Shown: piece by piece, positions 7,233 to 17,136 of the stretch
Position numbering within the stretch: the first letter of the stretch is position 1
Layout of the letters: the number at the start of each line of letters is the position of its first letter
NCBI RefSeq assembly: GCF_950097975.1
Contig: NZ_CATNHF010000012.1
Coordinates: 496,001-560,000 of the forward strand
Reading direction: 5' to 3'
Source of the DNA: Microbacterium sp. T2.11-28
GTDB lineage: Bacteria; Actinomycetota; Actinomycetes; Actinomycetales; Microbacteriaceae
DNA length: 64,000 nucleotides
The notes under the pieces: generated by a model
Database searches by the model: none
Seen by the model: the letters and a program-made list of their open reading frames with translations, nothing else
What the model was told of the DNA's origin: nothing
Position numbers and translations under genes: made by a program

Positions 7233-8330
7233 TCATTCCCAGACGGGCATCGGAGCCGGCGATCGCTCCGCCGGGGATCGGGCCGGTGCGAACACCACCG
7301 CGCGCTGCACGGCGAAGCTCACGACGAACAGCGTCGCATCGGTCACGAGCTTGGCCGCCGGCAGGGGGAGACCGAGATCCGACAGGGCGGTGAGCAGGCC
7401 GTAGCTGGCCGTCAGGAGCAGGCCCGCGAGCGAGAAGTACCGTGCGGCGGCCGTCCGCAGCGGCACCGTGCGAGCTGCCCCGAAGACGAGCGAGCGGTTT
7501 ACCGCGAAGTTGAGGCTCGCGCTGATCACCCGCGCGGCGACGACCGAGAAGAGCAGCCAGCCGGTGAGCGTGTGGAGGAGGAGCAGCGCGAGCGTGTCGA
7601 CGGCGAAGGCGAGCAGCGCCGACGCCGTGAACCGCAGCAGCGGCGCGGATACGCGCACCGAGTCCGACAGGGGGCGGAAGTGGCTCGACGCGTTCCCCTC
7701 GAGGTACACCGTCGCGATCGGCACCTCGGCCAGGGCGATGCCCGTCTCGCGGGCCCGCAGCAGCATCGCGAACTCGTACTCGAACCGGTCGCCGCGCAGC
7801 CGCTGCAGCCACGGCAGCACCGGAGGGGGGTAGCCGCGCAGTCCCGTCTGGGTGTCGGTCAGGCGCTGCCCGGTCGCGAGACGGAACAGGCCGCGGGTGA
7901 TGACGTTCCCGACACGGCTGCGCATCGGCACCGCACCGCCGCCCGCGCCGGTGAAGCTCCGCGCGCCGAGCACGATCGTCGGCGTCGCGCCGCTCGCGCG
8001 ACGGAGGGCGACGGCGACCCGGCGGATGTCCTCGGGCGTGTGCTGGCCGTCCGCATCGGCCGTGACGACCGGCGCCGCCGGCCACCGGCGGGCGATCTCC
8101 GCGAACCCTGTGCGCAGCGCCGCACCTTTGCCGCGGTTGCGGGGGTGGGCCACCACGACCGCTCCGGCGGTCTCCGCCGCGGCGAAGACGTCCCTGTAGA
8201 AGGCGCCCGACCCGTCGTCGACGATCAGCACCGGCGCGCGCTCCGGCCCATCCCTCAGAACACGGACGAGCTCGACCAGGCGCCCGTCGGGCTCGAAGGC
8301 GGGGATCAGGATCACGTGCACGCCGGTCAC
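7233..8330 (-). CDS. GT2 glycosyltransferase fused to a GtrA-like membrane domain
   Basis: The protein has 365 residues from GTG 8330. The N-terminal 215 or so residues are a dolichol-phosphate-mannosyltransferase-like GT2 domain, with LIVDDGSG, HPRNRGKGAALRTGF and the metal-binding ADADGQH motif. The C-terminal 130 residues contain four hydrophobic helices with SASLNFAVNRSLVF, a GtrA signature. Such fusions transfer a sugar to a polyprenyl phosphate and move it across the membrane. The start codon overlaps the upstream glycosidase stop as GTGA, so the two are translationally coupled. The frame is open further upstream, but that part is a shadow of the glycosidase gene. Confidence 0.9.
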   Translation of the reverse strand: MTGVHVILIPAFEPDGRLVELVRVLRDGPERAPVLIVDDGSGAFYRDVFAAAETAGAVVVAHPRNRGKGAALRTGFAEIARRWPAAPVVTADADGQHTPEDIRRVAVALRRASGATPTIVLGARSFTGAGGGAVPMRSRVGNVITRGLFRLATGQRLTDTQTGLRGYPPPVLPWLQRLRGDRFEYEFAMLLRARETGIALAEVPIATVYLEGNASSHFRPLSDSVRVSAPLLRFTASALLAFAVDTLALLLLHTLTGWLLFSVVAARVISASLNFAVNRSLVFGAARTVPLRTAAARYFSLAGLLLTASYGLLTALSDLGLPLPAAKLVTDATLFVVSFAVQRAVVFAPARSPAERSPAPMPVWE

Positions 8331-9298
8331 CCCGCCAGGTAGAGGATGTCGCTCGTGGCGCGCTCGCCGCCGTTGGAGGGCTGGTTGACGACCTCTCCGT
8401 CGAACCACATCTCGCTGGAGCCGCCGCCGTCGAGGTTGTACGCCGTCGTCGCCCCCAGCGAGACCATGATCCGGGCGAGCTCGGTCATCGTGACGCCCCG
8501 GCTGTACCCGGTGTCGCGGCCGTCGACGACCACGATCACGAGGTGGTTCTCGTCGACGACCCCGATCGCGGTCCGCGGCTGCTCGCCCTGGATCGAGTGG
8601 TTGCCGAAGTTCGTGTCGATCTCGACCTCGTCGATGCCGTCGACCGCCACCCCGTCCTCCACCACGGCGGGACCGAAGCTGAGCGTGTTCCACGCGCCGT
8701 CGGCCAGAAGCTCCGCGGCCGTCGTCTCCGTCTCGTCGTACACGGCGACCGTGCCGTCCTCGTAGAAGACGAGCCCCTCGCGGGCCCCCTGGTCGCGGTA
8801 CACCACGCCGTTGCGGATGACGATGCCGCTGTCGCGGAAGCCGTAGTAGTCGCCGTTGACGGCGAACACCGCGCCGTTGTCCTCGGCGATGGTCGACACG
8901 AGATCGGTGATGTTCTCGCCGAACTGGTTCTTCGCGAAGGCGCTCCGCAGCACAGTCGCGTCACTCAGCTCGATGTCGGCCACGTGATACGTCACGGTGT
9001 CGTCGCCGGCGCCCTCGGTGACGGTGGTGATCTCCACCGCGGCGTCGTCCGAGGTGAAGGACGTGTCGGTGATCACCGGCTCCGCCCCGTCGTCTGCCGC
9101 CTCGTCGCCGGTCGTGGCGGTGCCGGACTGCGCGGCCTCGTAGGCGGCGACGTCCTCGACCACGACGTGCGGCACGACGAACTGGTCGAGCGCCCAGACG
9201 GTGCCGCCCGTCGCCGTCAGCGCCACGACGACGCCGCCGGCGATCAGTCCCTGCTTCAGTCGCGTCTTCATGTCGGTCAGTGTCGCGGCCCGCCTCAT
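8327..9298 (-). CDS. Phosphodiester glycosidase family (NAGPA-like) exported protein
   Basis: In this 323-residue protein a hydrophobic segment near residues 17-37 looks like a signal anchor. The C-terminal two thirds have the family hallmarks: FAVNGDYYGFRDSG, RTAIGVVDENHLVIVVVDGR and the glycine-rich YNLDGGGSSEMW, followed by NGGERATSDILY. Relatives of N-acetylglucosamine-1-phosphodiester alpha-N-acetylglucosaminidase hydrolyse sugar-phosphodiester bonds, and here a wall or surface glycan is the likely substrate. ATG 9271, which gives MKTRLKQ, is an alternative start; neither ATG has a clear Shine-Dalgarno. It is first gene of a GTGA-linked cassette. Confidence 0.88.
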   Translation of the reverse strand: MRRAATLTDMKTRLKQGLIAGGVVVALTATGGTVWALDQFVVPHVVVEDVAAYEAAQSGTATTGDEAADDGAEPVITDTSFTSDDAAVEITTVTEGAGDDTVTYHVADIELSDATVLRSAFAKNQFGENITDLVSTIAEDNGAVFAVNGDYYGFRDSGIVIRNGVVYRDQGAREGLVFYEDGTVAVYDETETTAAELLADGAWNTLSFGPAVVEDGVAVDGIDEVEIDTNFGNHSIQGEQPRTAIGVVDENHLVIVVVDGRDTGYSRGVTMTELARIMVSLGATTAYNLDGGGSSEMWFDGEVVNQPSNGGERATSDILYLAG

Positions 9299-9391
9299 GC
9301 AGCCCGTGTGGCCGGTCTAGGCGAGGCCTATGAGAGCAGGGCGGCGCGGACCGTGGATGCCGGGCGCGACCCGGATGCGAGGATGGGTGCC

Positions 9392-10060
9392 GTGACCACC
9401 CCCGATCGCACCCCCGCGGAGGAGCCCGACCCGACGACGGGGCCCTCCCTGGTCTTCGACGACAAGGCCACCGAGCACAGCGTCCTCGAGGACGTCCTCG
9501 GCATCCTCACCGGCACGTTCGCCGCCTCGCTGGGCCTCCACCTGCTGCACGCGGCGCACGCGGTCACCGGGGGCACCGCGGGTCTCTCCCTGCTGCTCGG
9601 CTACGCCACGCCGTGGCCGTTCTGGCTGCTGTTCGCGGTCATCAACGTGCCGTTCGCCGTGCTCGCGGTGTGGAAGAAGGGCTGGGACTTCACGATCCGC
9701 ACCATCGTGTCGATCGCCCTCGTGTCGGGTTTCGCGTTCGTGCACCAGACGTACCTCCCCGTCGGCGACATCGACGCCGTCTACGGCACCCTCGCGGGGA
9801 ACCTGCTGGCGGGCGTCGGGGTGCTGATCCTCTTCCGCCACCGATCCAGCGTCGGCGGCGTGCACATCATCGCGCTGCTGCTGCAGGAGCGCACCGGCAT
9901 CCGCGCCGGCTGGACGCTCATGATGTTCGACGTGCTCGTGATCGTCGCGGCCCTCCTGGTCGTGCCGTGGCCCAACGTGCTGATGAGCGCTGCCGGCGCC
10001 GTGCTGCTGAACCTCGTGCTCGCCCTGAACCATCGCCCCGGCCGCTACCTCGGGCATTGA
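9392..10060 (+). CDS. YitT/DUF161-like integral membrane protein
   Basis: The 222-residue protein has an acidic soluble N-terminus of about 40 residues and then five or six membrane segments. Motifs GLHLLHAAHAVTGGTAG and RHRSSVGGVHIIA are typical of YitT-type proteins. The function of the family is not established. GTG 9392 is preferred because GAGGA lies 8 nt upstream; ATG 9383 is in frame as an alternative. The gene ends 12 bp before the convergent nei stop, so there is no room for a separate terminator. Confidence 0.82.
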   Translation: MTTPDRTPAEEPDPTTGPSLVFDDKATEHSVLEDVLGILTGTFAASLGLHLLHAAHAVTGGTAGLSLLLGYATPWPFWLLFAVINVPFAVLAVWKKGWDFTIRTIVSIALVSGFAFVHQTYLPVGDIDAVYGTLAGNLLAGVGVLILFRHRSSVGGVHIIALLLQERTGIRAGWTLMMFDVLVIVAALLVVPWPNVLMSAAGAVLLNLVLALNHRPGRYLGH

Positions 10061-10072
10061 GGGCCGCAGACG

Positions 10073-10846
10073 TCACACCTGGCAGCGCGGGCACCAGAAG
10101 ACGATGCGCTCCTCGGTGGGGTCGGCTCCGAGCTCGGTCTTCCGGATGAGCGTGCCGCAGCGCCGGCACGGCTTGCCCTCGCGCCGGTAGACCCAGTCCT
10201 GCTGCCCGGGACGGGAGTCGCCGGTGAACGTGCGGCCGTGACGGTCCCGGTTGAGCCGGATCATCCGCGCACCGGTGTCGAGCAGGCCCGCGACGTCGAC
10301 GTCGGTGGCGGGCCGGGTCGGCAGGATGCCGCGGACGAACAGCAGCTCGTTCGCGTATTCGTTGCCGAACCCCGCGACGTTGCGCTGATCGAGGAGCGCC
10401 ACGTGCACGGCGCGGTCGTCGCCCGACAGGCGCCGCGCGGCCTCGGCGGCATCCCATGAGGGCGACAGCGGGTCGGGACCGAGATGCCCGACGACGCGGC
10501 CCTCGTCGGCCGTCGGGAGGACCTCTACCATCGCGAGGTCGAACCCGACCGCCTCTGCCGCTGCCGTCCCGACGATCGCGCGCGCCCGGAAGGCCGGGGC
10601 GCGCCAGCGCTGGCCCGGACGGTACACGTCCCACCGACCCTCCATCTTCAGGTGCGAGTGCAGCGTGAACCCGCCGACGCGGAGCAGCAGGTGCTTGCCG
10701 CGCGGCACCACCTCGCGCACCCGCTCGCCGGTGAGGTCGGCCGTGGCACTGCCGGGCACCCGGATGTCGAAGCGGGTCGCGATCCCGCCCGCGAGCGCCT
10801 CGTGGAGCCGCCGCGCCGTGCGGAAGACGGTGTCACCCTCGGGCAC
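10073..10846 (-). CDS. nei: Fpg/Nei family DNA glycosylase (endonuclease VIII-like)
   Basis: The 257-residue protein starts MPEGDTVFR, so Pro2 is the Schiff-base nucleophile and Glu3 the acid of the Fpg/Nei catalytic dyad. HSHLKMEGRW carries the conserved beta-turn Lys, and the C-terminus has a zinc finger, CRRC and CPRC. Nei enzymes excise oxidised pyrimidines and nick the abasic site. The gene follows lhr with a 15-bp gap on the same strand, the arrangement also known for mycobacterial lhr and nei2, and so belongs to a DNA-repair operon. Confidence 0.95.
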   Translation of the reverse strand: MPEGDTVFRTARRLHEALAGGIATRFDIRVPGSATADLTGERVREVVPRGKHLLLRVGGFTLHSHLKMEGRWDVYRPGQRWRAPAFRARAIVGTAAAEAVGFDLAMVEVLPTADEGRVVGHLGPDPLSPSWDAAEAARRLSGDDRAVHVALLDQRNVAGFGNEYANELLFVRGILPTRPATDVDVAGLLDTGARMIRLNRDRHGRTFTGDSRPGQQDWVYRREGKPCRRCGTLIRKTELGADPTEERIVFWCPRCQV

Positions 10847-10861
10847 TGGTCACCTCGGCCC

Positions 10862-13800
10862 TCACCGGGCCCGCCGCAGGGTGAGTCCGCGGGCAGACTC
10901 CACGAAGCCCGCGTCGAGCAGCGCGCGGCCGGCGGGGGTGCCGTAGACGAAGGCGCCGCCCACCTGCTCGATCGTGAGGGTGTCGAGCCGGCGCCCCCGT
11001 GCGGTGTCGACGAGGCTGCGTGCAGCCGCCGCGAGCACCTGGTCGTCGTCGCTGTACACCAGCGCGGAGCGTCCGCCGCGTTCGAGGTAGAGCACGAGGG
11101 CCCCGTCGACCAGCACCACCAGGGCACCCGCCTTGCGGCCCGGACGGTGCCCGCCGTCCTGGGCGGGCCAGCCGAGCGCCGCACCGTACGGATTGGCGGG
11201 ATCGGTCGCGGCGAGGGTGATCGCGTGCAGTCGCGGGCTTCCGTCTCCGGGGTCGGGACCGGTGAACGTGCGCAGGCGGTCCACCGTGGCCGACGTCGCG
11301 AACTGCGCGGCGCCGAGCTTCTCGATGAAGTAGCCGCGGCGGCAGTGCCCGGCATCCTCGAAGCCCGCGAGGGTCCGATAGGCCTGCGCGAATCCGCCCG
11401 GCAGCTCCTCGGCCTGCACGGACCCGCGGGTGACCACGCCGTACCGTTCGAGAAGCAGGCTCGCGGAGGCGGCCGTCCGCAGCGCGGGATCCGCCTCGGG
11501 CGCCGGGAGCAGCGACCAGCGCCCTCCGACGAGGGGCGGGCGCTGCGGCGCCGTCTGCGGGCGCGCGATCGGCGTGCCCCGGAACATGCGCGCCCGCGGC
11601 GTGCGCCGCACGGTGCGGTGCGCCTGCGAGCCGCCGCCGAGCAGCATCCGGATCGGCGCGAACGTGTCGTTCGTGATGCGCGAGGTCCACGCGAGGTTCC
11701 ACAGCGCCTCGACCACGGACTGCTCGTTCTCCGCTCCGACGAGCGGGACGAGCTGCCCGGCGAAGAAGGCGCCGCCGCCGGCCAGGGCCGCCAGCAGCCG
11801 CTGCTCGAGGGGGCTCTCCTCCTGCGCGTCGGCGGGGCGCAGAGTGAGGGACGCGGTGTCGACCGGGTGGAGCGCGATCCAGCCGTCACGGCCGGGCAGC
11901 GATCCGTGGCCGGACCAGATCACCTCGCCGGTCGAGGTGAGCTCGTCGAGCATGCCGGGCGTGTAGTCCACGACGCGGCTCGGAAGGATCAGCGACTCCC
12001 AGGCGCTCGCCGGGAGGGGGACGCCCGCGAGCTGCTCGATCACGGCCAGGACGCCGTCGACGCCCTCGAGCCCGCGCCCCTCGGCGGCCCCGGAGAGGTG
12101 CTGCCAGGCGGGGAGGAAGCGCGCGAAGGCCTCGGGAGCGACGGGCTCCACGGCGCCGCGGATCGCTGCGAGCGATCGCAGCCGCAGCCGGCGCAGCACC
12201 TCGGTGTCGCACCACTCGAGGTCGCCGCCGCCGGTGACGGGCTGATCCGCGGCGGCGGCTCCGCCCGCGCGATCGGGCAGGAAGAACCCGCCCGACAGGC
12301 GCCCCTGGGATTCCAGCCGCTGGAGCGTCTGGCGTGCGACCGCCGCGCCGATCCCCAGGCGCATGGCGACGTCGGAGGTGCGGAACGGTCCGTGGGTGCG
12401 GGCGTGCCGGGCGACGAGGTCGGCGAGCGGGTCGACGACGGGCTCGAGGAAGGCTGTGGGGATGCCGACCGGCAACGCCGCGCCGAGCGCGTCGCGGAGG
12501 CGTCCGGCGTCCTCGATCGCCGCGACGCGGTCCACTCCGGCCAGGGTGACGCGGATCGCGCGTCGCGCGTCGATGAGCGCGTCGAGGTGGGAGGCGGCCT
12601 CCGCGACGGTGGCGTGCGCCGCCTCGTCGGCGTCCGGGGTCGCGGCCCCGGTCGCCGGCTCGGCGGGCTCCAGCCGGAGCGCCACCTCCTCGGCGTCGAG
12701 CGGCCCGAGCAGGCGCAGCAGGTCGGCGACGCCCTCGAGGCCGCGGACGCGACGGGTCGGGTCGAGGCGCTGCACCTCCCGCTCGAACCGGGCGATGATC
12801 CCGGGGTCGAGGAGCTCCCGCATCTCGACCTTGCCGAGCAGCTCGCTCAGCAGCGCGGGGTCGACCGAGAGCGCCGCGGCCCGGCGTTCGGCCAGCGGTG
12901 AGTCGCCCTCGTACATGAAGGCGCCGACGTAGCCGAAGAGCAGATCGCGCGCGTAGGGAGAGGGCTGCGAGGTCGTGGTCTCGACGAGCCGGATGCGACG
13001 GTCGCCGATCGACCGAGCGATCCGAAGGAGGGCCGGCAGGTCGTAGACGTCCTGCAGCACCTCCCGCAGCGTCTCGAGGATGATGGGGAAGGTCGGATGG
13101 TTCTTCGCCACCTCGAGCAGCTGCGCGGACTTCTGGCGCTGCTGCCACAGCGGGGAGCGCCGGTTGGGGTTCAGTCGCGGGAGCAGCAGCGCCCGTGCCG
13201 CGCACTCGCGGAACCGCGAGGCGAACAGCGCCGATCCGCCGACCTCGTCGGTGACGATCTGCTCGAGCTCGTCGGCGTCGAACACGAACAGCTCCGCGTC
13301 GGGCGGCTCGGACTCGGTGTCGGGGACGCGCGCGATGATCCCGTCGTCGCTCGCGACGGCCGAGCCCTCCACGCCCAGCCGCTCCCGGATGCGCGCGTTC
13401 ACGGCCAGGGCCCACGGCGCGTGCACGTGCATGCCGTACGGGGAATGCAGGATGATCCGCCAGTCGCCGACCTCGTCGCGAGACCGCTCGACGGTCAGCG
13501 TCTTGTCGGTCGGGAGGGTGCCGGTCGCCTCGCGCTGCTCCGTCAGATAGGCCAGGAGGTTGCCGATCGCGTTGTCGTCGAGTCCCGATTCCCGGAGGCG
13601 CTCGGTCGCCTTCTCGGGAGTGGCCGCAGCGACCTCGCGCGAGAACTTCCCGAGCGCCTCGCCGAGTTCCGCCGGCCGCCCGAGCCCGTCGCCGTGCCAG
13701 AAGGGCAGCTTTCCCGGCTGTCCGAAAGCGGGGAGCACGTTGACGCGATCATGAGTGATCTCGGCGATCCGCCAGCTCGTCGTGCCCAGGGTGAACACGT

Positions 13801-15682
13801 CGCCCACGCGCGACTCGTAGACCATCTCCTCGTCGAGCTCGCCGACGCGGGCGTTGCGCGTCTCGCCGGCGACGAAGACGCCGAACAGGCCGCGGTCGGG
13901 GATCGTCCCGCCGCTGGTGACGGCGATCCGCTGCGCGCCGGGGCGCCCGGTCAGGAGCCCGTGATCGCGATCCCAGACGACGCGGGGACGCAGCTCGGCG
14001 AACTCGTCGGAGGGGAAGCGGCCGGAGAGGAGGTCGAGCGTCGCCTCGTAGGCGGAGCGGGGGAGCGTGCGGAACGGGGCGGAGCGCTTGACGGTCTCGA
14101 ACCAGCCCTCGACGTCGACGGGACCCGTCGCGCATGCCGCCACGGTCTGCTGCGCGAGGATGTCGAGCGGGTTCTGCGGCACGGAGATCGCCTCGATCTG
14201 CCCGGCGAGCATGCGTTCGGTGACCACCGCGGTGTGCAGCACGTCGCCGCGGTGCTTCGGGAAGAGCGCGGCGCGGCTCACCTCGCCCACCTGGTGCCCG
14301 GCGCGACCCACCCGCTGCAGTCCGGAGGCGGCCGAGGGCGGGGCCTCGACCTGGATCACGAGGTCGACGGCGCCCATGTCGATGCCGAGCTCGAGGCTGC
14401 TGGTCGCGACGACGCAGCGCAGCCTGCCCGACTTCAGCTCGTCCTCGACCTGCGCACGCTGCTCCTTGGACACCGAGCCGTGGTGGGCCTTGGCGAGCAC
14501 GGGGTCGGCGCCAGCGGAGATGCCGGCCTGTGCCATCATCGCCGCAGGCACGGCCGGGTCCGGGACGCTCAGCCCCTGGCGCTCGGCGTAGATCTCGTTG
14601 AGACGGCCGGTGAGGCGCTCCGCGAGACGCCGTGAGTTGGCGAAGACGATCGTCGATCGATGCTGGAGGATGCGATCCACGATCGCCTCCTCGACGTGCG
14701 GCCAGACGGAGCCGGTCACCTCGGGTGCACCACGGTCGGTCCCGCGGGCTCCACTCGGGCCGGGTGCCGTCTCGTACCAGGCGGGCGCGTCGTCCTCCGC
14801 GCCGCCGTCGTCCGCCCGGTCCGCACCCGTCGCCGGCTCGGAGGCGGCCGGCTCGTCGCTTCCGGGAGGGGGCGGGGGGTTGAGCATGTCGTCCATCGGC
14901 ACGACGACCGACAGGTCGAACGCCTTGCTCGCCTTCGGCGCCACGATCTCGACGGGGGCCGAGCCGCCCAGGAAGCGGGCGACCTCGTCGATCGGCCGCA
15001 CCGTCGCCGACAGGCCGATCCGCTGCGCCGGGGGCACCGTCTCGTCGTCCTCGCGCCGCAGCGCGTCGAGCCGCTCCAGGCTCACCGCCAAGTGGGCGCC
15101 GCGCTTGGTGGCGGCGACGGCGTGCACCTCGTCGATGATGACCGTGTGCACGCTCTTGAGCGTCTGGCCCGCCTGCGAGGTGAGCATGAGGTAGAGCGAT
15201 TCGGGCGTCGTGATGAGGATGTCGGGCGGGTCCGACACGAGCTTGCGGCGATCGGCCGACGTGGTGTCGCCGGAGCGCACGCCGACGGTGATCTCGGGCA
15301 CGGCGATGCCCAGCCGCCGCGCCGACTGCCCGATCCCGACCAGGGGCGACCGGAGGTTCCGCTCGACGTCGACGCCCAGGGCCTTGAGCGGTGAGATGTA
15401 GAGCACGCGCGTCCGCGTCGAGCGATCCTCTTTCGCGCGCGCCTTCGGCTCGCGCGAGCCCTTCGACCGTGCGGCGACCTCCTGCTTGTCGTGGAAGAGG
15501 CGGTCGATCGACCACAGGAACGCCGACAGCGTCTTGCCCGATCCCGTCGGCGCCACCACGAGCGCGTGCTTTCCCGCAGAGATCGTCTCCCAGGCGCCGA
15601 TCTGGGCATCGGTCGGCCGCGCGAAGGCGCTCCGGAACCAGTCCTGCGTCGCAGGACCGAACCTCGCCAGCACCTCGGCCAT
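10862..15682 (-). CDS. lhr: ATP-dependent helicase Lhr, long form
   Basis: At 1606 residues this is the full actinobacterial Lhr length. APTGSGKT (44-51) is Walker A, DEVH (184-187) is motif II, and the GRAGHQVG motif VI lies near residue 470. The Lhr core, winged-helix and long C-terminal domain follow. A linker near 285-320 is rich in acidic residues and Pro. Lhr is a 3'-5' single-strand DNA translocase that unwinds RNA:DNA hybrids and is tied to damage responses in mycobacteria. ATG 15682 begins MAEVLARFGP. No frameshift or missing motif is seen. Confidence 0.97.
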   Translation of the reverse strand: MAEVLARFGPATQDWFRSAFARPTDAQIGAWETISAGKHALVVAPTGSGKTLSAFLWSIDRLFHDKQEVAARSKGSREPKARAKEDRSTRTRVLYISPLKALGVDVERNLRSPLVGIGQSARRLGIAVPEITVGVRSGDTTSADRRKLVSDPPDILITTPESLYLMLTSQAGQTLKSVHTVIIDEVHAVAATKRGAHLAVSLERLDALRREDDETVPPAQRIGLSATVRPIDEVARFLGGSAPVEIVAPKASKAFDLSVVVPMDDMLNPPPPPGSDEPAASEPATGADRADDGGAEDDAPAWYETAPGPSGARGTDRGAPEVTGSVWPHVEEAIVDRILQHRSTIVFANSRRLAERLTGRLNEIYAERQGLSVPDPAVPAAMMAQAGISAGADPVLAKAHHGSVSKEQRAQVEDELKSGRLRCVVATSSLELGIDMGAVDLVIQVEAPPSAASGLQRVGRAGHQVGEVSRAALFPKHRGDVLHTAVVTERMLAGQIEAISVPQNPLDILAQQTVAACATGPVDVEGWFETVKRSAPFRTLPRSAYEATLDLLSGRFPSDEFAELRPRVVWDRDHGLLTGRPGAQRIAVTSGGTIPDRGLFGVFVAGETRNARVGELDEEMVYESRVGDVFTLGTTSWRIAEITHDRVNVLPAFGQPGKLPFWHGDGLGRPAELGEALGKFSREVAAATPEKATERLRESGLDDNAIGNLLAYLTEQREATGTLPTDKTLTVERSRDEVGDWRIILHSPYGMHVHAPWALAVNARIRERLGVEGSAVASDDGIIARVPDTESEPPDAELFVFDADELEQIVTDEVGGSALFASRFRECAARALLLPRLNPNRRSPLWQQRQKSAQLLEVAKNHPTFPIILETLREVLQDVYDLPALLRIARSIGDRRIRLVETTTSQPSPYARDLLFGYVGAFMYEGDSPLAERRAAALSVDPALLSELLGKVEMRELLDPGIIARFEREVQRLDPTRRVRGLEGVADLLRLLGPLDAEEVALRLEPAEPATGAATPDADEAAHATVAEAASHLDALIDARRAIRVTLAGVDRVAAIEDAGRLRDALGAALPVGIPTAFLEPVVDPLADLVARHARTHGPFRTSDVAMRLGIGAAVARQTLQRLESQGRLSGGFFLPDRAGGAAAADQPVTGGGDLEWCDTEVLRRLRLRSLAAIRGAVEPVAPEAFARFLPAWQHLSGAAEGRGLEGVDGVLAVIEQLAGVPLPASAWESLILPSRVVDYTPGMLDELTSTGEVIWSGHGSLPGRDGWIALHPVDTASLTLRPADAQEESPLEQRLLAALAGGGAFFAGQLVPLVGAENEQSVVEALWNLAWTSRITNDTFAPIRMLLGGGSQAHRTVRRTPRARMFRGTPIARPQTAPQRPPLVGGRWSLLPAPEADPALRTAASASLLLERYGVVTRGSVQAEELPGGFAQAYRTLAGFEDAGHCRRGYFIEKLGAAQFATSATVDRLRTFTGPDPGDGSPRLHAITLAATDPANPYGAALGWPAQDGGHRPGRKAGALVVLVDGALVLYLERGGRSALVYSDDDQVLAAAARSLVDTARGRRLDTLTIEQVGGAFVYGTPAGRALLDAGFVESARGLTLRRAR

Positions 15683-15738
15683 CAGTACATCTTCGCGCGG
15701 ACCGCCGACATCGGCGCCAGCCCTTGCGCGGACGGATG

Positions 15739-17136
15739 TCAGTGGTAGAGAGAGACCTCGAACGAGCCCCGATCGGCGTCCGAATCGCTGCCCAGCATGA
15801 CTCCCGCCGCGAACCAGGTCTCCAGCGGATCGTCGAAGCGCCAGGCCTCGGCGCCGTCGAGGCCGCGAGCGGTCACCGCTCCTCTCTCACTGATCGAGAG
15901 AACCTGACCCGATGCGCTGAGCGCGTCGTCATGCGTCATCAGTCCCGCCTCCTCGCCGCCCTCGAAAACCCGGTTGCGGGCCGCCTCGTCCGAATTCTCG
16001 ACGAGGACGAGGCGCCCACCCGCGACCGTCAGCCACGCGTCGGCGGATGTCTCCTCGACGATGACATCCCGCGTCTTTCCCGTCAGAGGATCGATCTCCT
16101 CCACCGCGCGCTCCGCCGTGATGATCCAGACGGCGTCCTCCCAGGCGGCCACCGACCAGACGTCGCGTGACCAGCAGCTCTGCCCCGAGGTGGTGTCGAG
16201 TCCCGAGAGGGCGAGCAGGTCGGGGCCGTCCGAGAGCGGCAGCTGGAGGGTCGCACCGCTGCCGGGGAACACCCAGCCGCCCGCCGACTCCCACCCGAGT
16301 GGCTCGCCCGTCGCGGCATCGAGCGCGTGCGATCCGACGAACGCCACATCGCCGGCGACGAAGAAGGGGACACCCCCCTCGAAGTCGCCCACGTCGTACT
16401 CGTCGCCGGACGCCGTCCACACGTCCTCGAGCGTCGATGCGTCGATGAGGTGGAGGGTCTCGCGGTCCGTGGTGAAGAAGGACGTGGCACCCGGCCGAGC
16501 GATATCGGCCGAACCCTCCCGGTTCGGCAGCCCGCTGTGCGCCGCCGCGGTCGGGCGCTCGGTCCGCAGGGTGCCGTCGGACAGGTCCAGCGAGAGCAGG
16601 CGAGTCTCGCCGCCGTTCCAGACCGTGAAGACGAGGATGCCCTCGACCCCCGTGGACTGCGGTGTCGAGACGATGTCGGCAGCGCCGGCGACCTCGGTCG
16701 TCCACGCGACGGCTCCCGACTCCCGGTCGACCACGCTGATCGACGAGAGCGTGTCGCTGTCGCCGGTCTGCACGATCACGCCGAAGAGGTCCTCATCGAT
16801 CGCGAACGCGCGGGACTCCGCTCCCGCGCCCACTCCGGTGAGCTCCACGATGGGCGTCGCCGTGATGTCGCCGTCGGCCGGCGCGGCGATGACGTCGTTG
16901 TCGACCCAGCGGAGATCTCCCGCCGCCGACGCGTCGCAGACCGGTGGGGTGGTCGGCGAGCCGGTCGGGGTCGGGCCTGCGAGCTCCGACGTCGGCGACG
17001 GTGCGGGCACGGCGGCCGGCGTGTTCACCATCGACAGCACGATCGCCGTTCCCGCGACGACGGCTGCCAGCGCGCCGATCCCGCCCCACAGCCACCCTCG
17101 GCCCGTCGCCGTCCGCTCCGACCGCTCTTCCGTCAC
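15739..17136 (-). CDS. Membrane-anchored PQQ-like beta-propeller protein, paralogue B
   Basis: From GTG 17136 the protein has 465 residues: a short basic N-terminus, one membrane segment (about 15-38), a Pro/Ser/Thr linker, and then an extracellular propeller of PQQ-type blades (SVVDRESGAVAWTTEV, HLIDASTLEDVWTASG, ARGLDGAEAWRF). It is closely related to the upstream gene, sharing DRETL, FEGGVPF and SHALDA motifs. Start and upstream stop overlap as GTGA. No catalytic residues are evident, so a binding or scaffold role is likely but unproven. Confidence 0.88.
   Translation of the reverse strand: MTEERSERTATGRGWLWGGIGALAAVVAGTAIVLSMVNTPAAVPAPSPTSELAGPTPTGSPTTPPVCDASAAGDLRWVDNDVIAAPADGDITATPIVELTGVGAGAESRAFAIDEDLFGVIVQTGDSDTLSSISVVDRESGAVAWTTEVAGAADIVSTPQSTGVEGILVFTVWNGGETRLLSLDLSDGTLRTERPTAAAHSGLPNREGSADIARPGATSFFTTDRETLHLIDASTLEDVWTASGDEYDVGDFEGGVPFFVAGDVAFVGSHALDAATGEPLGWESAGGWVFPGSGATLQLPLSDGPDLLALSGLDTTSGQSCWSRDVWSVAAWEDAVWIITAERAVEEIDPLTGKTRDVIVEETSADAWLTVAGGRLVLVENSDEAARNRVFEGGEEAGLMTHDDALSASGQVLSISERGAVTARGLDGAEAWRFDDPLETWFAAGVMLGSDSDADRGSFEVSLYH

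Noticed and set aside
8331..8693. N-terminal extension of the GT2-GtrA gene
   Set aside because: It reads as Arg/Gly-rich shadow of the glycosidase gene; GTGA coupling at 8327-8330 fixes the start.
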